From Bradyrhizobium hipponense (GTDB lineage: Bacteria > Pseudomonadota > Alphaproteobacteria > Rhizobiales > Xanthobacteraceae): DNA of 45,597 nt. Below, one piece after another: positions 33,711-41,965 of this stretch (position 1 is its first letter; each line of letters begins with the position of its first letter). The notes under the pieces were generated by a model. It was given only the letters and a program-made list of their open reading frames with translations. It made no database searches and was not told the origin of the DNA. The DNA is taken from the NCBI RefSeq assembly GCF_008123965.1, contig NZ_VSTH01000145.1, positions 1-45,597 on the forward strand, written 5' to 3'. A program made the translations under genes and the position numbers.

Positions 33711-34315
33711 GATCAGAATCTTTCCGTAGCTGACAACCCATCAGCCGGGGCCCGATCAGCCCTGGCCGATCCGGGTGGACGAACCGATGGATTGCATGGC
33801 TTCAAACGCCGGAACGAAGACTGGTCTCGTTCTCTCGAGCCTGCCCGCGCAAGCGGAATGTTGGTGCTGTCGCCTCGCGCGACGACGAATGTGAGTTTGA
33901 TCTGGCACGCAAACCAGATTGTCAAAGCCGGCTCGACGCTTGGATCGCTCAAGAGAGGGAGTTCTCCGAACCAGTTACGCCCGACCACAAAAGCCTGATG
34001 GCGGGCTCGATCATGTCAAGGTCAAGCCGCTGCGCGGCGGCTCTAAAGAGCCGACCTTGACCCAATCTCCGCGCGCCATCCGCTCAGTTCCAAGGTCGGG
34101 ACGAAGAGCTGGCCTGCAGTCGAACAAAGAGCTGAACAACCGCCTTGACACATCTAATCCCCATGTGAGCAATCCAGAATCCGTCTGCGGAAAGACTCTG
34201 GATTGCTTCGCGGAGCCTGTCATCGGGCCGCGCTTCGCGCGAACCCATTGGCTCGCGATGACGGAGTATCAGGCAGCAGCCCCGCTCACGCGCGTATCCC
34301 GAACGCGCCGGCTTC
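33711..34315. other. Gene-free stretch with an intergenic repeat
   Basis: No gene is supported in these 605 bases. Near the right end, CAATCCAGA (34170-34178) and TCTGGATTG (34197-34205) form a perfect 9-base inverted repeat, followed by a GATTGCTTCGC...CTCGCGATGACG stretch to 34263. This is like the short dispersed repeats that end in GCTCGCAATGACG in Bradyrhizobium and relatives. A truncated relative (GCGTCATTGCGAG) occurs at about 32419-32431. Confidence 0.5.
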
Positions 34316-34675
34316 TCACCCGCAATTCCACACCGCGCCGATCGGTGTGCGCGTCCAGCATGGACCGAAACTGCCGCCGTTGTAGCGGCCGCCACCGAAG
34401 CCGGGACGGCCGAAATAGCGCCACTCGCCATCCCAGCCGTAATATTGCGGGACCGGGTCGATGTACCAATGGCGGCGATCGCTGCGCGACAGGCGGCGCA
34501 TCGCCGCCTTCTGCTTGTAGAGCGGAATGCTGTTGCTCAGCGGCTGGCGATAGCCCGGCAGGAAGCCGTAGCCATGCCAGGCTTGCGCCGGCCGTTTCTT
34601 GATCGGCGCAGCCGTAGCTGCGACCGACAGCAGCGACAGAATGAGAGCAAGAGATAGACACACGAAGCGGTACAT
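34316..34675 (-). CDS. Small exported protein, Gly/Tyr/Arg-rich
   Basis: The 119-residue product starts with a clear Sec signal peptide (MYRFVCLSLALILSLLSVAA, cleavage after about TAA-AP). The mature part is rich in Tyr, Trp, Arg and Gly (AWHGYGFLPGYRQP, HWYIDPVPQYYGWDGEWRYF, RPGFGGGRYNGGSFGPC) and has two Cys near the end (GPCWTRTPIGAVWNC) that could pair. No enzyme motif is seen. Such small periplasmic or outer-surface proteins are frequent in Bradyrhizobium and lack a known role. The neighbouring broken kinase is upstream on the same strand. Confidence 0.72.
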   Translation of the reverse strand: MYRFVCLSLALILSLLSVAATAAPIKKRPAQAWHGYGFLPGYRQPLSNSIPLYKQKAAMRRLSRSDRRHWYIDPVPQYYGWDGEWRYFGRPGFGGGRYNGGSFGPCWTRTPIGAVWNCG

Positions 34676-34759
34676 GTACTGACAATAGACAGTCGGTTAT
34701 GAGATGGCCATTCAAATCCGAGTGCAGACGGCTCGCCCGGCCTAAACTCCAATTGCAGA

Positions 34760-35257
34760 CTAACCGATCTTGTCGCACACGTGGGCGGTGATCGAGCAAA
34801 CTCTCGGCAGTATCGAGCACCAGATGCTCTCGATCCCACGGTTCATAAGCGCGGCTCACGACCTCATCCCATATCGGAAGGTTGAGGCCGTCAATGTCGG
34901 GCGGACGGTTTTCCACACGCGCCGGTGCAACGACAGTTCGCTGCAAACCACTTCAATCTCGACCATGCGTGCCGAGTTCTGCGACGCAGTCTGTCGCCAT
35001 CCAGCGCGGCTAGCCAGCACCGGATTTACGCAGTCCGCGATGACAATGCGCCCGAGCTTGAGATTTTCGGCTACCAGCGCGTTAGCAACGCCATAGCCCG
35101 CTGCGTCGACCGTAAGACCTGCTTCCCGCAACGCCTGCTCGATGGCATCGATACGAAGATATGTGGCCGCGAGCCGAACGGTCAGTTCGCGGGAAATCGT
35201 CGTCTTGCCAGTGCCCGGAAGTCCGCCGAACACGATGAGTGCGGATGGTCGATTCAT
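34760..35257 (-). pseudogene. P-loop kinase (AAA/zeta-toxin-like), frameshifted
   Basis: The N-terminus is a good P-loop kinase: SALIVFGGLPGTGKTTISRE, YLRIDAIEQALREAG, VIADCVNPVLASRAGW and VEIEVVCSELSLHRR. The frame then breaks near 34922. The expected continuation RVENRPPDIDGLNLPIWDEV with VSRAYEPWDREHLVLDTAES lies in the next frame, and a plausible end (ITAHVCDKIG then TAG at 34760-34762) returns to the first frame. Two compensating indels with a stop at 34856 between them would explain this. Either the gene is dead or the assembly has two errors. Substrate is unknown. Confidence 0.7.
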
Positions 35258-35437
35258 GGCGCCTCGTGACGGGTCGGGGCTCAGCCTGCAAGCGATCGTT
35301 CACGATAGCAGGTTCCTGCGTGATTCAGATCACGCATGTGGCCATGGTGATCGCGATCACGGACCAAAGGCTCGAACGTGGCCAAGCTTGCCCGCAACCA
35401 ATCTCGTATCCGAGATGAAGTGCCAAAGGAGCACGCC

Positions 35438-37252
35438 ATGTTCCGCTTAAAGCCTTTCCTGATGTGTGCTGGCCTGCTGGGGAGCCTGGTTGGCTTCGCC
35501 TGCGGTCCCGTTTCCGCACAAGTCGCCCCTGTCGAGCCTGCGCCGACCGCACTGCAAGACCCGGAGCAGCGGGTGGCGCTGGTGATCGGCAATTCGAATT
35601 ATCAGAACGCGCCGCAGCTCCAAAACCCCGACAATGACGCGCAGTCGATGGCGCAGTTCCTGAATTCGGCCGGCTTCGAAGTGGTCGCCGCGACCGACCT
35701 GACCCAGAACGACATGCTGCGCGTGGTGCAGGACTTCTCCGCCAAGGTCGCTTCGCGCGGCCCCAACACGGTGGCGATGGTCTATTATGCCGGTCACGGG
35801 GTGCAGCTCGCCGGCGAGAACTATCTGGTGCCCGTCGATGCCAGGGTTTCCAGCCCGACCGAGCTCGTCAACAACTCAGTGCGCCTCGTCGACGTGATGT
35901 CGACGCTGGAGACGATTCCAAGCCGTATGCGCATCGTCATCCTCGATGCCTGCCGCAACAACCCGTTCCCGACCGTCAACGACGCCGGCCGCGGCCTTGC
36001 CATCGTCGATGCACCGAACGGCTCGATCGTCGGTTACTCGACGGCGCCGGGCGCGGAAGCGCAGGACGGCACCGGCGGCCACAGCCCCTACACCCAGGCG
36101 TTCCTCAACGTCGCGCGCGAGCCCAACGTGCCGATCGAGCAGCTGTTCAAGCGCGTGCGTCTCGCGGTGAACCAGACCACCAGCGGCGCGCAGATTCCGT
36201 GGGAGAGCTCGTCGCTGACCTCGGATTTCACTTTCTTCGGCGACACCGCTGTTGCCGCGAGCCGCGCGCCGGTGAACGCGCCGGTGGTGCAGATGGCGTC
36301 CAATCTGCCGAGCCGTTCGACGCGTCAGGCCTATGACTACGTGGTGTCCGAAGGCCGCCCCGAATACTATCAGGAGTTCATCCAGATGTATCCGCACGAC
36401 CCGCTGTGCGACCATATCCGCTGGCTGCTCTCCAACCTCCAGATCTCACAGGCCTGGCACAAGACGGTGCTCGCGAACTCGCCGCTCGCCTACAAGAGCT
36501 TCTATGACAGCTACAGCAACAGCCCCTATGCGCCAGTCGCGCTGAAGCTCCAGGCGCAGCCGAAGCTGGTCCCCTTGATGCAGGCGACCAAGTTCCTGGC
36601 TCCGCAGAACATCAACCCGACCTTCAAGCTCGGCAATCTCGGCCAGCCCAAATACATGTCGCTGGTCCAGCAGGGCAATGGCGCGCAGATCAACGGCAAC
36701 CTGCCGATCGTACAGAAGCCGGTCGACAGCAACATCATCGGCAAGCTCGGTCATGGCGGCCACATCGTCAATGTGCCGGCGGGCAACCAGCCGAACAGCA
36801 CGCCGTCGCAGACCCCGGGCAAGATCGTCACCCTGCCCGCGCCGACCAACACCACGACCAACAATGGCGGCATCGGCAAGATCGTCACGCTGCCTGCGAC
36901 CAACACCACGCTGAATTCCGGTAATGCCCAAAATTCCGGCAACGGCAATGGCAACCCCGGCAAGATCGTCAACATGCCGGTGAATGTCGGCAAGGGTGGC
37001 GCGAATGTCGACGTGAAGCCGGCTCAGACTCAGACCAATCCGATCCGCATCAACAACGGCAACACCGGTATCGCGAAGCTCAACAACAATCCGGTGAACA
37101 AGATCCAGGTGCAAAACAGCCAGCAGAACAGTCGCCCGCAACTCAATACGATGCCGAACCGCATGGTCAACGGCGGTAACAATTTCCGGCAGTCGATGAA
37201 CCAGGCCTCGAGCATGAGTGGCGGCAACAACCACCGGAGTTTCATGCACTGA
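35438..37252 (+). CDS. Caspase-like (peptidase C14) exported protein with Asn-rich tail
   Basis: ATG 35438 is chosen over 35378 because it has AAAGGAG upstream and starts a signal peptide (MFRLKPFLMCAGLLGSLVGF to VSAQ). The 604-residue product has a caspase/metacaspase p20 domain at about 44-260: VALVIGNSNY, the His motif YYAGHGV (H120) and the Cys motif VILDACRNNPF (C172). Both catalytic residues are present. A region of about 150 residues without known motifs follows, then a low-complexity Asn/Gly/Thr/Pro tail with four GKIVTLPA-like repeats (GHIVNVPAG, GKIVTLPAP, GKIVTLPAT, GKIVNMPVN). It would act in the periplasm or at the surface; substrate is unknown. Confidence 0.88.
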   Translation: MFRLKPFLMCAGLLGSLVGFACGPVSAQVAPVEPAPTALQDPEQRVALVIGNSNYQNAPQLQNPDNDAQSMAQFLNSAGFEVVAATDLTQNDMLRVVQDFSAKVASRGPNTVAMVYYAGHGVQLAGENYLVPVDARVSSPTELVNNSVRLVDVMSTLETIPSRMRIVILDACRNNPFPTVNDAGRGLAIVDAPNGSIVGYSTAPGAEAQDGTGGHSPYTQAFLNVAREPNVPIEQLFKRVRLAVNQTTSGAQIPWESSSLTSDFTFFGDTAVAASRAPVNAPVVQMASNLPSRSTRQAYDYVVSEGRPEYYQEFIQMYPHDPLCDHIRWLLSNLQISQAWHKTVLANSPLAYKSFYDSYSNSPYAPVALKLQAQPKLVPLMQATKFLAPQNINPTFKLGNLGQPKYMSLVQQGNGAQINGNLPIVQKPVDSNIIGKLGHGGHIVNVPAGNQPNSTPSQTPGKIVTLPAPTNTTTNNGGIGKIVTLPATNTTLNSGNAQNSGNGNGNPGKIVNMPVNVGKGGANVDVKPAQTQTNPIRINNGNTGIAKLNNNPVNKIQVQNSQQNSRPQLNTMPNRMVNGGNNFRQSMNQASSMSGGNNHRSFMH

Positions 37253-37272
37253 TCGCGAAGTAACGGTGTGCG

Positions 37273-37442
37273 CTCCCTCTCCCGCTTGCGGGGAGGGAGA
37301 TCACATATGAACATTCACGAGAGATCGTCATGCCCGGGCAAAGCCGTCTAAAGGACGGCGTCGCTTCCGCTCGCCTATGTCCCGGGCATCCACGTTCTTT
37401 GTGCTGCAAGGCGTGGATGGCCGGGACAAGCCCGGCCATGAC
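37273..37442. repeat. Two intergenic repeats between convergent genes
   Basis: CTCCCTCTCCCGC (37273-37285) and GCGGGGAGGGAG (37288-37299) form a near-perfect hairpin that could end the caspase transcript, although no T-run follows. From about 37329 to 37442 lies a second element with arms such as ATCCACG (37389-37395) / CGTGGAT (37413-37419) and flanking CCCGGGC and GGCCGGG segments, ending in GCCATGACG. Both have the look of dispersed repeats common in Bradyrhizobium intergenic DNA. The gap 37253-37547 holds no gene. Confidence 0.55.
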
Positions 37443-37547
37443 GCTGGAGAAGCTTCATCGCCCCAAGCTCTCACGTCATATGCGATTGAAGGGCAGAGCG
37501 GCAACGCTCCACCCTTCTTCATGTCAAAAGATCAGAAGATCAAGAAA

Positions 37548-38531
37548 TCAAGCCACCAGTTCGGCAAACAAATCGGCGTCGACGTTGCCGCCGGAGAGCA
37601 CGATGACGACGTTCTTGCCGGCAACGTCGAGACGCCCTGCGAGCAGCGCGGCGAGGCCGACGGCGCCGCCGGGCTCGACTACGAGCTTCAGCTCGCGATA
37701 GGCAAAGGCGACGGCCGCACCGACTTCCTTGTCTGATGCGGTGACGCCGCGCGCCAGCAGCTTGCTGTTGATCGCAAACGTCATCTCGCCGGGGATCAAG
37801 GCCATCAGCGCGTCGCAGATGGTGCGGCCCGCGGGCGCATGCGGCTCGCGGTGGCCTGCCGTCAGCGAAAGGCCGTGATCGTCGAAGGCTTCCGGTTCGG
37901 CCACCACGATCTGGGCCAGCGGATAACGCGCCTTCACCGCGGTCGCCACGCCGGCGATCAGGCCGCCGCCGGAGGCCGGCGCCACAACGATATCGGGCGC
38001 GAGGCCGAGCGCCGCCATGTCCTCGGCGATCTCGCGGCCGGCGGTGCCTTGCCCCGCGATCACGAACGGATCGTCATAGGGTCTGACCAGCGTGGCGCCG
38101 CGCTTTTCGGCGATGCCGCGCGAGATCGCCTCGCGGTCGTCGCGGTCGCGGTCGTACAGCACGACCTCGGCGCCATAGGATTTGGTGCGCTCGCGCTTCG
38201 ACAGCGGCGCATCCGCAGGCATCACGATGGTCGCCTGCATCTCGAGGATCTTCGCCGCGGCCGCCACGCCCTGGGCATGGTTGCCGGAGGAGAAAGCGAC
38301 GACGCCGCCGGCGCGCTTGTCCCGCGGGATCGAGGCCACCTTGTTGAAGGCGCCGCGGAACTTGAAGGAGCCGGTACGCTGGAGCATCTCCGGCTTCAGG
38401 AAGACCTTTGCGCCGACGCGCTCGTTGAGCACCGGAAAGGACAGCAGCGGGGTGCGGACGGCAAAAGGCGCGATCACGCGGGCTGCGGCATCGATATCGG
38501 CGGGGCCGATCGGAAGGGGCTGTTCGGTCAT
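37548..38531 (-). CDS. PLP-dependent threonine/serine dehydratase
   Basis: The 327-residue protein is a fold-type II PLP enzyme of the catabolic threonine dehydratase / serine racemase group. The PLP lysine is in TGSFKFRGA (K57), preceded by KPEMLQR. SSGNHAQGVA binds the substrate carboxylate, the glycine loop ASGGGLIAG holds the PLP phosphate, and VIVLSGGNVD closes the site. It has no C-terminal ACT regulatory domain, unlike biosynthetic IlvA, which is about 500 residues. It likely deaminates L-threonine or L-serine to the 2-oxo acid. It is a single gene on the minus strand with 80 bases to the next gene. Confidence 0.9.
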   Translation of the reverse strand: MTEQPLPIGPADIDAAARVIAPFAVRTPLLSFPVLNERVGAKVFLKPEMLQRTGSFKFRGAFNKVASIPRDKRAGGVVAFSSGNHAQGVAAAAKILEMQATIVMPADAPLSKRERTKSYGAEVVLYDRDRDDREAISRGIAEKRGATLVRPYDDPFVIAGQGTAGREIAEDMAALGLAPDIVVAPASGGGLIAGVATAVKARYPLAQIVVAEPEAFDDHGLSLTAGHREPHAPAGRTICDALMALIPGEMTFAINSKLLARGVTASDKEVGAAVAFAYRELKLVVEPGGAVGLAALLAGRLDVAGKNVVIVLSGGNVDADLFAELVA

Positions 38532-38611
38532 ATCAGATGTTATCGCGCCGGATCAGGTGCGGGCAAGACATCTGCACGCGAGGATCTTGTCCGTGCGTGG
38601 ATTTTGCCCCC

Positions 38612-39655
38612 TCAGGCGACGAAGCGGGTCTGTTCCGCGGCGTTCCGGCCGGGCAATACCGCGCCGGCCGCCAAAATGCTGGCGATGAAGGCGCGGGCCG
38701 AAGCCTCCCAGGTATAGTTGGCGGCGAATTCGATGCAGGCCTGCCGGGAGATGTCGAGCGCGGCGAAACAGGCGTTGCGCAAATCGTGATCCAGCGCGCC
38801 GACCGGCGCATCACCGATCACGTCGCGAGGTCCCTTCACCGGGAGGGCCGCGACCGGCAGGCCGCTTGCCAGCGCTTCCAGCAGGACAAGGCCGAACGTG
38901 TCGGTCTTGCTCGGAAACACGAACACGTCGGCCGCCGCATAGATGTCCGCCAGTTCCTCGCCGTGCTTCTGGCCGAGAAAGATCGCATCGGGATAGGCCT
39001 CTTCAAGCGCGGCACGTGCCGGGCCGTCGCCAACGATCACCTTGGTGCCGGGCAGGTCGAGGTCGAGGAAGGCCTCGAGATTCTTTTCGACCGCAACCCG
39101 GCCGACCGAGAGGAACACCGGCGACGGCAGGCAGAGATCGATGGCGCGAGGGTGGAACAGGCTTGTGTCGACGCCGCGCGGCCATAGCACGACATTGGCA
39201 AAGCCGCGCTCGCCAAGCTCGCGCGCGAGCGCCGGCGTTGCCGCCATCACGGCGCGGCTGCTGCTGTGGAATCGGCGCAGGGCCCGCCAGATCAGGGATT
39301 CCGGAACCGGTACCCTGGCGCGGACATATTCGGGAAAGCGGGTGTGGAAGCTGGTCGTGAATGGCAACTTGCGCTGTCGGCAATAGCGGCGGACCATCAG
39401 GCCGATCGGCCCTTCGGTCGCGATATGGATGCTGTCGGGACGGGCTTCCTCGATCAGTTTCGCGATTCGAGCCGGCCGCGGCATCGCCAGCCGTACGTCG
39501 CGGTAGCTCGGCATCGCAAAGGTGCGGAACGATTGCGGCGTCAGGAACGTGAACTCTGTGCCGAGCGCCTCGGCGGCGTCAGCGAGCTTGGTCAGCGTCC
39601 GAACCACACCGTTGACTTGCGGGTGCCAGGCGTCGGTCGCGACCAGGATGCGCAT
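38612..39655 (-). CDS. agt: GT4 glycosyltransferase, probable diacylglycerol glycosyltransferase Agt
   Basis: ATG 39655 (MRILVATDAWHPQVNGVVRT) is the family start; the frame is open further upstream only inside the neighbour. The 347-residue GT4 protein has NGVVRTLTKLADAAEALG, SIHIATEGPIGLMVRRY, TTSFHTRFPEYVRARV, a donor-site SVGRVAVEKNLEAFL and SKTDTFGLVLLEALASGLPV. It overlaps the metallophosphatase gene by one base. In Agrobacterium and many marine alphaproteobacteria, a glycosyltransferase Agt is paired with PlcP: PlcP cuts phosphatidylcholine to diacylglycerol and Agt adds glucose or glucuronate to replace phospholipids under phosphate starvation. The name rests on this gene pairing and general similarity, so it is an inference. 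Confidence 0.72.
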   Translation of the reverse strand: MRILVATDAWHPQVNGVVRTLTKLADAAEALGTEFTFLTPQSFRTFAMPSYRDVRLAMPRPARIAKLIEEARPDSIHIATEGPIGLMVRRYCRQRKLPFTTSFHTRFPEYVRARVPVPESLIWRALRRFHSSSRAVMAATPALARELGERGFANVVLWPRGVDTSLFHPRAIDLCLPSPVFLSVGRVAVEKNLEAFLDLDLPGTKVIVGDGPARAALEEAYPDAIFLGQKHGEELADIYAAADVFVFPSKTDTFGLVLLEALASGLPVAALPVKGPRDVIGDAPVGALDHDLRNACFAALDISRQACIEFAANYTWEASARAFIASILAAGAVLPGRNAAEQTRFVA

Positions 39656-40467
39656 CAAGCCGCCCTTGCCGCGACCTGTGGGACGGCTGCTTGCTTCTGC
39701 AACTGATCCGCCCAGGTGATGATCTCGAAACGGCCATCGTCGTGCTCGACCAGCGCCGTGCAGCTCTCGACCCAATCGCCGCAGTTCATATAGCGGATGC
39801 CGCCCTCGTCGCGGATCACGGCATAGTGGATGTGGCCGCAGATCACGCCGTCGGCGTCATGACGGCGCGCCTCGGCGGCGAGCGCCTGCTCGAACGCGCC
39901 GATATAGTTGACGGCGTTCTTGACCTTCTGCTTGGCCCATTGCGACAGCGACCAGTACGGCACCTTGAACATGCGCCGGAAGAAGTTGACGAAGCGATTC
40001 ATCTGGATCGCGAAGTCGTAGGCCTTGTCGCCGAGATGGGCGAGCCAGCGCGCGTTCTGCACCACGAGGTCGAAGATGTCGCCGTGGATGACGAGATAGC
40101 GCTTGCCGTCCACGCCGGTGTGGACGGTGTTCTCGACGACGTCGATGCCGCCGAAATGCGTGCCGTAATAGTTGCGCAGAAACTCGTCGTGGTTGCCGGG
40201 GATATAGATGATCTTGGCGCCCTTGCGTGCCTTGCGTAAAAGCTTCTGGACAAGGTCGTTATGCGATTGCGGCCAGTGCCAGCTCGATTTCAGCGCCCAG
40301 CCGTCGACGATGTCCCCGACGAGATAGATGGTGTCGGCGTCGTGGAAGCGCAGGAAGTCCAGCAGAAGGTCGGCTTGTGAACCGCGGGCTCCGAGGTGAA
40401 CGTCGGAGATGAACAACGTGCGAAAGCGCCTTTCAGGGCTCTCGTCACTGACATCGTAACTTCCCAT
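39655..40467 (-). CDS. plcP: Calcineurin-like phosphoesterase, probable phospholipase PlcP (LpxH-like)
   Basis: The 270-residue protein shows the metallophosphoesterase motifs in order: FISDVHLG (D22, H24), VGDIVDGW (51-57), IPGNHDEF (91-94) and CGHIHYAV. Such proteins are often labelled UDP-2,3-diacylglucosamine diphosphatase (LpxH), but in Sinorhizobium the protein of this type next to or near an Agt-like glycosyltransferase is PlcP, which releases diacylglycerol from phosphatidylcholine. The one-base overlap with the GT4 gene favours PlcP here. No signal peptide; peripheral membrane action is expected. I looked for a PHO box upstream and found only a poor match. LpxH remains the alternative. 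Confidence 0.72.
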   Translation of the reverse strand: MGSYDVSDESPERRFRTLFISDVHLGARGSQADLLLDFLRFHDADTIYLVGDIVDGWALKSSWHWPQSHNDLVQKLLRKARKGAKIIYIPGNHDEFLRNYYGTHFGGIDVVENTVHTGVDGKRYLVIHGDIFDLVVQNARWLAHLGDKAYDFAIQMNRFVNFFRRMFKVPYWSLSQWAKQKVKNAVNYIGAFEQALAAEARRHDADGVICGHIHYAVIRDEGGIRYMNCGDWVESCTALVEHDDGRFEIITWADQLQKQAAVPQVAARAA

Positions 40468-40683
40468 GCGACAGCCTGTAACAATATCCCGTGACAGGGG
40501 GATGACCGATTGAACCTTTGAGGCACCTCAGATACGAATCAAACCTCGCCTCGCTCTCCCCGCGAATATCAGTCGCATGCGACAATCAGGCGACACGGCG
40601 CCGCAGGCGCCTCCGCAAAAGCACGGAACAGCTTGGCCTCATTGGTTAACCGATGGGAGCCGCCGGGCCGCGCGAAGCCTGCG

Positions 40684-41484
40684 TCAATAGAACTTGTGGA
40701 AATGATGGATCGGCCCGTGGCCGTGGCCGACGCTGAAGCGATCGGCGGCCGCAATCGCCGCGCTGATCCAGACCTTGGCATTGCGCACCGCGCGCTCGAG
40801 ATCCTCACCCTTGGCAAGTCCCGCCGCGATCGCCGAGGACAACGAGCAGCCGGTGCCGTGGGTGTTTTGGGTGGCGAGGCGCGGTGCCGCGAGCGCAACC
40901 GTGCTCTCGGCATCGACGAGATAGTCGGTGCTCTCGGTGCCCTCCCCGTGCCCGCCCTTGATCAGGACCGCGCGGCAGCCGAGCGCGAGCAGGCGGCGTC
41001 CCTGGCTTTCGATCTCGGCCTCGCTTCGCGCGACCGGTTCGTCGAGCAGCGCAGCGGCCTCCGGCAGGTTGGGCGTAATGACCGAGGCCAGGGGCATCAA
41101 TTTCGTGCGCAGGGCGTCGACGGCGTCGGACGCCAGCAGACGGTCGCCGGAGGTTGCGACCATCACGGGATCGAGCGCGACGTAGCGGGGCATCCAGCGC
41201 GACAGCGCGGCCGCGATCGCATCGATGCTGGCCGCCTGCGCCACCATGCCGATCTTCACCGCGCCGACGCCGAGGTCGGAGAACACCGCATCGATCTGTG
41301 CGGCAACGAAATCGGCCGGCACCGCATGAATGCCGGTGACGCCCTTCGTGTTCTGCGCCGTCAATGCCGTGATGGCGGAAGCGCCATAGACGCCGAGCGC
41401 GGCAAAGGTCTTCAGATCGGCCTGGATGCCGGCGCCGCCGCTCGAATCGGAACCTGCGATGGTGAGCGCCACGGGCGTCGTCAT
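40684..41484 (-). CDS. thiD: Hydroxymethylpyrimidine / phosphomethylpyrimidine kinase
   Basis: ThiD phosphorylates HMP and HMP-phosphate in thiamine synthesis. ATG 41484 (MTTPVALTIAGSDSSGGAGI) is the family start; the upstream open frame only reads through the tandem hairpins. The 266-residue protein has the ribokinase-like markers AGSDSSGGAGIQADLKTF, GVYGASAITALTAQNT, DPVMVATSGDRLL, TPNLPEAAALL, KGGHGEGTESTDYLVD and the catalytic anion hole TQNTHGTGCSLSSAIAA with its Asp position replaced by the family's Cys. Length is normal. No other thi gene lies nearby, and I see no TPP riboswitch in the upstream gap. Confidence 0.95.
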   Translation of the reverse strand: MTTPVALTIAGSDSSGGAGIQADLKTFAALGVYGASAITALTAQNTKGVTGIHAVPADFVAAQIDAVFSDLGVGAVKIGMVAQAASIDAIAAALSRWMPRYVALDPVMVATSGDRLLASDAVDALRTKLMPLASVITPNLPEAAALLDEPVARSEAEIESQGRRLLALGCRAVLIKGGHGEGTESTDYLVDAESTVALAAPRLATQNTHGTGCSLSSAIAAGLAKGEDLERAVRNAKVWISAAIAAADRFSVGHGHGPIHHFHKFY

Positions 41485-41540
41485 GGGGCGATTTTCTGGT
41501 GGTTCGGGGCCATGATCCGTCCTAGCGCGCATGCCGGGGG

Positions 41541-41657
41541 GCAGCAAGTTTACTTGCGCCCGGGGCAGCAAGTTCGCTTGCGCCCGGGGCAGCAAGTTCG
41601 CTTGCGCCCGGAGGCAGCAAGTTCGCTTGCGCCCGGAGGCAGCAAGTTCGCTTGCTA
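41541..41657. repeat. Five tandem hairpins, 24-25 base period
   Basis: Five copies of a 24-25 base unit start at 41541, 41565, 41589, 41614 and 41639. Each unit contains GCAAG-TTCG-CTTGC, a perfect 5-base stem with a TTCG tetraloop (TTTA in the first copy), separated by GCCCGGG- or GCCCGGAG-type linkers. The array lies between the divergent thiD and the RAM-domain gene, in the leader of both. There are no variable spacers, so it is not a CRISPR. It may act as a transcript-stability or attenuation element; that is a guess. Confidence 0.85.
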
Positions 41658-41711
41658 AATCCGGCCGGTTTTGGCCTATTGACCGCCAGATATGCCTTCG
41701 GAGTGACTGCA

Positions 41712-41957
41712 ATGGTTCCTTTTTTCGTCCAGATCAAATGCAAGCTCGGCCAGTCCTATACGGTCGCCAACGCGCTCGCCGAAGCCGAGATTGCCTCCGA
41801 AATTTACTCCACCGCCGGACAGTATGACCTGCTGGTGAAGTTCTATGTCGACAAGGACACTGACATCGGCCACTTCGTCAACGAGAGGGTGCAGGTGCTG
41901 CCCGGCATTCAGGACACCCTTACCATCATCACCTTCAAGGCGTTCGGGGCGAGCTAG
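41712..41957 (+). CDS. Stand-alone Lrp/AsnC ligand-binding (RAM) domain protein
   Basis: ATG 41712 (MVPFFVQIKCKLGQSYTVAN) gives 81 residues, the length of a lone RAM domain. It has the alpha-beta sandwich pattern of the Lrp C-terminal domain (SEIYSTAGQYDLLVKFYVDK, VQVLPGIQDTLTIITFKAF) but lacks the helix-turn-helix half. Stand-alone RAM proteins form ring-like dimers or octamers and can bind amino acids or mix with Lrp proteins (family knowledge). It sits downstream of the tandem hairpin array, which would form its leader RNA. Confidence 0.88.
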   Translation: MVPFFVQIKCKLGQSYTVANALAEAEIASEIYSTAGQYDLLVKFYVDKDTDIGHFVNERVQVLPGIQDTLTIITFKAFGAS

Positions 41958-41965
41958 GTCCGGCC

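Noticed and set aside
40468..40500. Possible PHO box upstream of plcP (CTGTCAC on the minus strand followed by TTGTTAC and CTGTCGC)
   Set aside because: The half-sites are spaced 13 and 10 bases start to start instead of the 11 expected for a PHO box, and they lie too close to the ATG. I do not claim phosphate control from this.
41541..41657. CRISPR array
   Set aside because: The units are directly adjacent with a 24-25 base period and no variable spacers; no cas genes are present.
41485..41711. TPP riboswitch upstream of thiD
   Set aside because: The conserved THI-box segments (CTGAGA and the ACCTGATC-type core) are not seen; only the tandem hairpins are.
41485..41712. N-terminal extension of ThiD with RAQANLLP repeats
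   Set aside because: It is a translation of the tandem hairpin repeat; the family start is at 41484.
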